This document shows, piece by piece, positions 57,254 through 64,000 of a stretch of DNA of 64,000 bases. Under the pieces are notes generated by a model that saw only the letters and a program-made list of their open reading frames with translations, did not search any database and was not told the origin of the DNA. The translations under genes were made by a program, and so were the position numbers. Source of the DNA: Novosphingobium sp. (GTDB taxonomy: Bacteria > Pseudomonadota > Alphaproteobacteria > Sphingomonadales > Sphingomonadaceae); contig NZ_JADZAT010000031.1 of assembly GCF_020852455.1 (NCBI RefSeq), forward strand, positions 52,585-116,584, read 5' to 3'. How positions within the stretch are numbered: position 1 is the stretch's first letter; every line of letters begins with the position of its first letter.

Positions 57254-57613
57254 ATGCACAAGTTCCTGCCCCTCGCCCTTGGCACTGCCGCCCTTGCCGC
57301 CTGCCAAACCGTCCCACCCCGGCAGGTGATCGAGCTGACCGAGCAGGAAGCGGGCGGCTATGCCTTTGCCAAGGCGCATTGCGCCGGGTGCCACGCGATC
57401 ACCGCCAATGCCACCTCGCCCAATCCCGAAAGCCCGCCGTTCGAAGCGGTGGTCAACACCAAGGGGCTGACCGCGCGGACGCTGGAGACTTTCCTGAGGG
57501 ATTCGCACAATTTCCCGGGACAGATGGCGTTCGAGGTCGATCCCAAAAAGGTCGATGACCTGACCGCCTACATGCTGACGCTGAAGCGGGCCGATTATCG
57601 CCCGCCGATCTGA
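57254..57613 (+). CDS. Small lipoprotein c-type cytochrome
   Basis: The 119-residue product starts at the ATG at 57254 with a lipoprotein signal (ALGTAALAAC). It has one haem-binding motif CAGCH and a late Met (FPGQMAF) that may be the sixth ligand. It would sit in the periplasm on a membrane and carry electrons; partner unknown. Four bases separate it from the next gene. Confidence 0.88.
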   Translation: MHKFLPLALGTAALAACQTVPPRQVIELTEQEAGGYAFAKAHCAGCHAITANATSPNPESPPFEAVVNTKGLTARTLETFLRDSHNFPGQMAFEVDPKKVDDLTAYMLTLKRADYRPPI

Positions 57614-57617
57614 TCCG

Positions 57618-58634
57618 ATGCGCCGGATCGCCCGCGCCGTCCTGGCCGCGCTTGTCCTGGCCGCCAGCCCGCCGCCGGGCGAGGAGCGCGAGATCAGCTT
57701 CGATCGCTATGATCCGCTGTCCTCCAACCAGGTGCTGGCGCAGCGGCTGATGCCGCCGCTGGAGGTCGATCAGACCTTTCGCGATCTGGCCAGGCGCCGG
57801 CAGGTGTTCCGCGACCAGCCGGTCGAACTGGCCGCCGAAAGCTTCCGGATCTTCGTGCCGGCGCAAAGACCCGCCGCCGGTTACGGCCTGCTGGTCTTCG
57901 TGCCGCCTTGGCAGGGCGCACAGATCCCCCCGGCCTGGCGCGGGGTGCTGGACCGCAAGGGGATCATCATGGTCACCGCCGCGCGCAGCGGAAACGCTGA
58001 GCCGGTGCTGGGCCGCCGCGATCCGCTGGCCATGCTGGCCGCGATCAACGTCAAGGCGCGCTATCCGGTTGATCCCGCGCGGGTCTATGTCGGGGGCTTT
58101 TCGGGCGGGTCGAAAGTCGCGTTCAAGCTGGCGGTCGGCTATCCCGACCTCTTCGCCGGGGCCTTGCTGCTGGCCGGGGCCGATCCGGTGGGCGAGGATG
58201 GCTTCACCTTCCCTTCGGCCCAGCTGTTCGACCGGTTTCGGGCCAACAGCCGGATCGTCTTCGTGACCGGTGCCCGGGACGAGATCAACGTGCGCCTGGC
58301 CGATAGCGCCGCCGCGTCGATCCGCCGGGCCTGCGCTCGGACCGCCGCCAAGCTGTCGGTCCCCGGCCTGGGGCACGAGCTGGTCGATTCCGGCTGGTTG
58401 CTGCGCGCACTCAATGCGCTGGACGGCGCGCCGCCCAGGCTCGATCCGGCCAGCCAGAAGTGCCGGAGCGAACTCGACACCCGGATCGCTGCCGAGCTTG
58501 ATGCGGTGGCCGCGCTGATCGCCAGGGGTGATCGTGCCCAGGCGCGCAAGGACCTGCTGCGGATCGACGCGCGCTTTGGCGGGCTGGCGCTGCCGCGTTC
58601 GCTGGCCCTGCTGCGGCAGATCGACGGGGTCTGA
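57618..58634 (+). CDS. Exported alpha/beta hydrolase, esterase/PHB-depolymerase-like
   Basis: The 338-residue product has a short signal (LAALVLAASPPPG), the strand GLLVFVPPWQG and a nucleophile elbow VGGFSGGSKVA, then FVTGARDEIN and a His in GLGHELVDSG, consistent with a Ser-Asp-His triad. The C-terminal 80 residues are helical. Substrate unknown. It follows the cytochrome gene by four bases. Confidence 0.8.
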   Translation: MRRIARAVLAALVLAASPPPGEEREISFDRYDPLSSNQVLAQRLMPPLEVDQTFRDLARRRQVFRDQPVELAAESFRIFVPAQRPAAGYGLLVFVPPWQGAQIPPAWRGVLDRKGIIMVTAARSGNAEPVLGRRDPLAMLAAINVKARYPVDPARVYVGGFSGGSKVAFKLAVGYPDLFAGALLLAGADPVGEDGFTFPSAQLFDRFRANSRIVFVTGARDEINVRLADSAAASIRRACARTAAKLSVPGLGHELVDSGWLLRALNALDGAPPRLDPASQKCRSELDTRIAAELDAVAALIARGDRAQARKDLLRIDARFGGLALPRSLALLRQIDGV

Positions 58635-58660
58635 TCGGCGCGCGCCGGCCAAGGAATTCC

Positions 58661-58689
58661 TTGCATTTCGCCCCCCGCGAGCCTAAGGG
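58661..58689 (+). promoter_or_regulatory. Possible promoter of rpsA
   Basis: TTGCAT and TAAGGG are 17 bases apart, about 165 bases upstream of the rpsA ATG. The layout matches the one before rpsF. Confidence 0.35.
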
Positions 58690-58854
58690 GCGCCGGTCCC
58701 GACAGCCCCTGGCTTGAAAGACGCTGTGGCAGGCATTCGGCCACCACGGCAAATCGGCCCTTTTGGCCCAGCCCGGCAATCCCGCCGGCCTGGAGAAAAG
58801 ACCAGCGGATACAACCGCTTGGCCGGAAACATCGATAAGAGGAAACTCTACCCT

Positions 58855-60564
<1,710 letters not shown>

Positions 60565-60597
60565 GCTCCTTCCCAGCCCTCAGGCTAACCAACAAAG

Positions 60598-60635
60598 GCC
60601 CGTCCGGAGCGATCCGGGCGGGCTTTTGCTTTTTG
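60598..60635 (+). terminator. Intrinsic terminator of rpsA
   Basis: GCCCG-T-CCGGA-GCGA-TCCGG-G-CGGGC forms a ten-pair stem followed by TTTTGCTTTTT, 33 bases after the rpsA stop. Confidence 0.9.
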
Positions 60636-60639
60636 GGGT

Positions 60640-60895
60640 TCACGCGGAGGCGCGGAGACGCGGAGACGCGGAGAAGAAGTAAGTGGGTTCACGCAAAGGC
60701 GCAAAGAGAAGGAAGGCGCCAAGGGGTTGCGCTTGCGGCAAAGCCGCTTTTTCATGCAACCTTGCGGATAAGCTGAGGCCATTTCCAGAAATGGTGCCTT
60801 CGGCACACACGACATCTTCGCGCCTTTCTTCTCTTTGCGCCTTTGCGTGAACTTCTTTTCTCCACTTCTTCTCCGCGTCTCTGCGCCTCCGCGTG
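60640..60895. mobile_element. Gene-free inverted-repeat element with two nested repeat pairs
   Basis: The 381 bases between rpsA and gloB hold the rpsA terminator and this element of about 256 bases. Its outer ends, 60640-60674 (TCACGCGGAGGCGCGGAG...) and 60867-60895 in reverse, are the same repeat family as the ends of the GxxExxY element at 31544-31986. Just inside is a second pair, 60688-60720 (TTCACGCAAAGGCGCAAAG...) and 60820-60852 in reverse. The core has a hairpin with T-tract (GCGGC-AAA-GCCGC-TTTTT, 60735-60751) and another hairpin (CCATTTC-CA-GAAATGG, 60779-60794). No coding frame of note lies inside. Confidence 0.75.
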
Positions 60896-60945
60896 AGCCC
60901 TTTAAACTCCGCCCAATCGCGCTAAGGTATCTGCAGGAGACCCCC

Positions 60946-61719
60946 ATGCTCGAAGTTCACCAGTTCGCCTGCCTCAGCGATAACTACGGCTACCTGCTGC
61001 ACGATCCCGCCAGCGGCGAGACTGCCTGCATCGATACCCCCGATGCCGATGCCTACCTGCGCGAAGCCGGCCTGCATCACTGGCAGATCAGCCAGGTATG
61101 GAACACGCACTGGCACCCCGACCATGCCGGGGGCAATGCCGCGATCAAGGCGGCGGCGCATTGCGAGGTGATCGGCCCGCAGGAAGTGGACAAGCTGGGC
61201 ACCGCGCCCGACCGGGTGGTGGGCCACGGCGATGTGGTCCAGCTGGGTGACTGGCAAGTGCAGGTGATCGACGTGTCGGGTCACACCAATGGGCATGTGG
61301 CCTACTATCTGCCCAAGGCCGAAATGGCCTTCGTTGGCGATGCGGTGTTTGCGCTGGGCTGCGGGCGGATGTTCGAAGGCACACCCGACCAGTTCTGGGC
61401 CAGCCTGTGCCGGATCAAGGCCCTGCCCGCCGCGACAATGCTCTACTGCGCGCACGAATATACCGAAAGCAACCTGCGCTTTGCGCTCCACGCCGATCCT
61501 GACAATGCCAAACTGCACGACTATGCCGCGCACATCGGCAAGGTCCGCGCCGCCGGCAAGCCGACCGTGCCGACCACGCTGAGCCGCGAACTGGCCACCA
61601 ACCCCTTCCTGCGCGCTGATGACCCGGCCATGCAGGCGCGCTGGGCAAATCACGGCGGACAGATCGGCGATGCGGTGGCAACCTTTGCCGCGCTCAGGGC
61701 GGCGAAGGATACGTTCTGA
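60946..61719 (+). CDS. gloB: Hydroxyacylglutathione hydrolase (glyoxalase II)
   Basis: GloB hydrolyses S-lactoylglutathione in methylglyoxal detoxification. From the ATG at 60946, with AGGAGA upstream, the product is 257 residues. It has the metallo-beta-lactamase motif THWHPDHAGG, GHTNGHVAY, FVGDAVFALGCGRMFEG and YCAHEYTESNLRFA, all typical of GloB. Its promoter region is the inverted-repeat element. Confidence 0.96.
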   Translation: MLEVHQFACLSDNYGYLLHDPASGETACIDTPDADAYLREAGLHHWQISQVWNTHWHPDHAGGNAAIKAAAHCEVIGPQEVDKLGTAPDRVVGHGDVVQLGDWQVQVIDVSGHTNGHVAYYLPKAEMAFVGDAVFALGCGRMFEGTPDQFWASLCRIKALPAATMLYCAHEYTESNLRFALHADPDNAKLHDYAAHIGKVRAAGKPTVPTTLSRELATNPFLRADDPAMQARWANHGGQIGDAVATFAALRAAKDTF

Positions 61720-61723
61720 TCCA

Positions 61724-62698
61724 ATGAAAGCCCTCACGGTCAAAACCCTTTCCCCCGACCTCTCCGGGGTAGATCTGGCCGATGTGCCCATGCCACAGCG
61801 CCAGTCGGGAGAGGTGCTGGTCAGGATCCGCGCCGCATCGCTGAACTTTCCCGACCTGCTGATGACCCGCGGAGAGTACCAGTTCAAACCCGAGCTGCCT
61901 TTCGTCGCCGGGCTCGAATTTGCCGGTGAAGTGGTAGAGGCCGATCCGGACAGTGGCTATGCGCCCGGCGACACCGTCTATGGCGGCAACAAGACCGGCG
62001 GTTTTGCCGAATATGCCGCAGTCCCCGCCCGTGCGCTCAGCCGCATGCCGCACGGCATCGGCTTTCCCGCAGCGGCGGCGCTGGGTGCGGCCTATGGCAC
62101 GGCCTATACCGCACTGGTTGAAATTGGCGGCTTGCAGGCCGGGCAATGGGTGCTGGTGCACGGTGCCAGCGGCGGCGTGGGCCTGGCGGCGGTGGAACTG
62201 GCCAAGCGGCTGGGCGCGCACGTGATCGCCACAACCGGATCACCGGCCAAGCTTAAAGCCCTGCGCGCCGCCTGCCAAGCCGATGCCGTGATCATGGCTG
62301 AGGGCCGCATTCGCGAGGCTGTGGCCGAGCTGACCGGGGGCAAGCTGTGTGATCTGGTCTATGATCCGGTTGGCGGCGACATTTTCGATGAAAGCACCCG
62401 CTGTGTGGCCTTTGGCGGCAAGCTGCTGGTGATCGGCTTTGCCGGCGGCCGGATTGCAGAGATTTCCACCAACATCCCGCTGATCAAGGGCTTTTCAGTC
62501 GTGGGCGTACGCGCAGGCGAATATGCCCGGCGCTTCCCTGAGCGCGGCCGGGCGATCCGCGAAGCCGTGGCGACTCTGGCCGCCGATGGCCGGCTCAGCC
62601 CGCATATCGACCGCGTGCTACCGCTGGAGTGCTGGCGCGAGGCCTATGAGGCGATGCAACGGCGTGAGGTGGTGGGGAAGGTAGTGCTGGAGCCGTAA
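61724..62698 (+). CDS. Zinc-less quinone oxidoreductase (MDR family)
   Basis: The 324-residue NADPH-dependent reductase begins MKALTVKTLSPDL, has FVAGLEFAGEVVE, the dinucleotide motif VLVHGASGGVGLAAVELAK and VYDPVGGDIFDES, and lacks the zinc ligands of alcohol dehydrogenases. It resembles NADPH:quinone reductases. It starts four bases after gloB, so the two may act together against reactive carbonyls. Confidence 0.92.
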   Translation: MKALTVKTLSPDLSGVDLADVPMPQRQSGEVLVRIRAASLNFPDLLMTRGEYQFKPELPFVAGLEFAGEVVEADPDSGYAPGDTVYGGNKTGGFAEYAAVPARALSRMPHGIGFPAAAALGAAYGTAYTALVEIGGLQAGQWVLVHGASGGVGLAAVELAKRLGAHVIATTGSPAKLKALRAACQADAVIMAEGRIREAVAELTGGKLCDLVYDPVGGDIFDESTRCVAFGGKLLVIGFAGGRIAEISTNIPLIKGFSVVGVRAGEYARRFPERGRAIREAVATLAADGRLSPHIDRVLPLECWREAYEAMQRREVVGKVVLEP

Positions 62699-62727
62699 TT
62701 CCTTGCCCCCGTGGGGAGGAATAGGAA

Positions 62728-62755
62728 AAGGGCGGCCCGAAGACCGCCCTTCCCC
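62728..62755 (-). terminator. Intrinsic terminator of the ATP synthase F0 operon
   Basis: On the minus strand AAGGGCGGTC-TTCG-GGCCGCCCTT forms a strong stem followed by TTCC, 27 bases after the atpF stop. The convergent oxidoreductase gene ends 29 bases to the left. Confidence 0.75.
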
Positions 62756-62777
62756 TCTCCAGCTCGGTATTTCGAAA

Positions 62778-63329
62778 TCAGAGCCCGGCAATCGCCTCGT
62801 CGACCAGCGACTTGTCAGCCTTGGCCGAGTGGTTCGCGGCGATCAGGTTGCGGGCGGCGCCGGTGGCAGCAGCGGCAGCCTTGGCACGCAGGCCTTCAAC
62901 GGCGGCGCGTTCGGCGGCCGAAATCTTGTCCTCAGCCATCTTTTCGCGGCGGGCGACCAGCTCTGCAGCATCGGCTTCAGCTTTGGCGACAATCGCTTCG
63001 GCTTCGTGCGCGGCGTGGGCTACGATGCCTTTGGCTTCCTTGGCGGCAGCAGCCTGCTGCGCCTTGGCCCCTGCCAGCAGCGTTTCAGCTTCGGCGCGGA
63101 CGGCTTTGGCTTCATCGAGTGACTTGCGGGTTTCGGCTATCTGGGCGTCAAGCGCGCTCAGCACCTGGCGGTGTGCCTTGACGCCAAAAATTGCGATCAG
63201 GAAGAACAGCGTAACGCCGGTGTAGACCCAGCCTTCGGCGCCCAGCCCCATCAAGGTGGCTTCGGCGTGTTCGCCGTGTTCGGCGCCATGTTCGGCAGCG
63301 GCAGCAAGGAGGCTGATGAATGCGGTCAT
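62778..63329 (-). CDS. atpF: ATP synthase F0 subunit b
   Basis: The 183-residue protein has one N-terminal helix (EGWVYTGVTLFFLIAIFGV) and a long charged, Ala-rich helix that forms the peripheral stalk. It follows the b' gene by 11 bases; the separate b and b' pair is typical of alphaproteobacteria. Confidence 0.95.
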   Translation of the reverse strand: MTAFISLLAAAAEHGAEHGEHAEATLMGLGAEGWVYTGVTLFFLIAIFGVKAHRQVLSALDAQIAETRKSLDEAKAVRAEAETLLAGAKAQQAAAAKEAKGIVAHAAHEAEAIVAKAEADAAELVARREKMAEDKISAAERAAVEGLRAKAAAAATGAARNLIAANHSAKADKSLVDEAIAGL

Positions 63330-63340
63330 GTCAGGTCCCC

Positions 63341-63823
63341 TCAGTTCAGCGCCGCAACCGAAGCTTTTGCGGCTTCGAGCTTGGGCTCGGTCCCGGTCAG
63401 CTTGGCAACAATGGCCTGGGCGCTGCTGGCTGCAGCATCGGCGATTTCGCCTTCAGCCTTGGTCACAGCCTTGGCAATCCGCGCTTCGGCAGCAGCCAAA
63501 GACGCATCGGCCTTGGCACCAGCATCAGCGAGTTTGGCTTCAGTCGATTTGGCGGCCGCAGCCTTGGCTTCGGCAATCGCGCTGCGCGCGGCTTCCCGCG
63601 ACTGGTTCATTTCGGCGTGGTAGGCTTCATCGACCGCGTCAGCGCCTTCCTTAGCAGCCTTGGCTGCGGCCAGATCGCCCGAAATCGAAGTTTCGCGCGC
63701 GTCCATCACCTTGCCCAGCTTGGGCAGGGTCATGCGGACAATGCCGAAATAAAGCACCACGAACGTAACTGCCAGCCACGCAATCTGCGACCAGAAGACA
63801 TGTCCGAAATCAAACTGAGGCAT
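63341..63823 (-). CDS. atpF': ATP synthase F0 subunit b'
   Basis: The 160-residue protein begins MPQFDFGHVFWSQIAWLAVTF, the usual b' start, and continues as a long Ala/Glu/Lys helix. It dimerises with b in the stalk. It lies between atpE and atpF. Confidence 0.95.
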   Translation of the reverse strand: MPQFDFGHVFWSQIAWLAVTFVVLYFGIVRMTLPKLGKVMDARETSISGDLAAAKAAKEGADAVDEAYHAEMNQSREAARSAIAEAKAAAAKSTEAKLADAGAKADASLAAAEARIAKAVTKAEGEIADAAASSAQAIVAKLTGTEPKLEAAKASVAALN

Positions 63824-63903
63824 CGCGTTCCCTGCCTGCTAAATTGAAACAGCCCGGCGCGCGGGGGCTATACAACCCACGCGCGCCTTGGGCCGAAATG
63901 GGC

Positions 63904-64000
63904 TCAGCTGAACGCCAGAGCCAGCGCGACGACGGCCGCGATCAGGCCGAGCGCTTCGGTCACGGCGAAGCCGAAAATCAGACGACCGCCCATCTTGGCG
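63904..64000 (-). CDS. atpE: ATP synthase F0 subunit c (5' part outside window)
   Basis: The last 31 codons are visible: GGRLIFGFAVTEALGLIAAV and so on, ending ALALAFS. The Glu in AVTEALG is the proton-carrying residue of the c-ring. No sodium-type motif is seen in this part. Confidence 0.95.
   Translation of the reverse strand, partial: AKMGGRLIFGFAVTEALGLIAAVVALALAFS

Overview
The window is a gene-dense, high-GC chromosomal segment of an alphaproteobacterium, most likely a sphingomonad (Sphingomonadales, Erythrobacteraceae or Sphingomonadaceae type). Support: a split b/b' ATP synthase stalk (atpF and atpF'), a class II EPSP synthase, a TIGR02300 acidic zinc-ribbon protein, a DUF1287 protein beside an S9 peptidase, long Ala/Glu tails on ribosomal proteins S16 and L9, and several GGDEF/EAL/PilZ proteins. 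This placement is inferred from gene content; no rRNA gene is present. I see no CRISPR array, prophage, transposase or plasmid functions.

Layout. 1-3342: end of an exported protein gene, then recN, an Rrf2 regulator and bamD, all on the minus strand. 3464-6835: the potassium importer kup, divergent from an unusual membrane-bound regulator that joins the sensor half of KdpD directly to the DNA-binding half of KdpE. 6876-8822: a complete bacterial lipoxygenase. 8976-20391: a cyclic-di-GMP region (one membrane diguanylate cyclase and two PAS-GGDEF-EAL-PilZ proteins) around lepA and a three-gene accessory operon for exported or membrane proteins, one of which fuses a trypsin-like protease to a degenerate M23 domain. 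20552-25803: a pseudomonad-like (class II) PHA synthase with its depolymerase, a ferredoxin-NADP reductase and an S41 peptidase. 25889-33788: an amidohydrolase, then on the minus strand fabD, fabG, dnaN, a YkgJ-like protein and a DUF2855 protein. A 444-bp inverted-repeat element carrying a GxxExxY gene sits between fabD and fabG, and a 174-bp palindromic repeat sits between fabG and dnaN. 32964-35251: a peptidoglycan-recycling pair (LD-carboxypeptidase and a Mur ligase). 37703-38930: rpsF-rpsR-rplI. 39028-46612: AMP nucleosidase, then an operon asd-GFA-RES-GFA-hydrolase, then DUF1287 and an S9 peptidase. 48195-53350: the ffh-rpsP-rimM-trmD-rplS cluster, interrupted by an oppositely oriented amidase-like gene, with tRNA-Ala(GGC). 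53448-60564: the aroA-cmk-rpsA axis with extra genes, including a cupin gene broken by one amber codon. 60598-61719: a second, gene-free copy of the inverted-repeat element, then gloB. 61724-64000: a quinone oxidoreductase and the start of the ATP synthase F0 operon.

Main leads: the KdpD/KdpE one-component chimera opposite kup; the two elements that share the same terminal repeats, one with and one without the GxxExxY gene; and the trypsin/M23 cassette. Coordinates were read from the sequence by eye. Functional calls rest on remembered family motifs, not on database searches.
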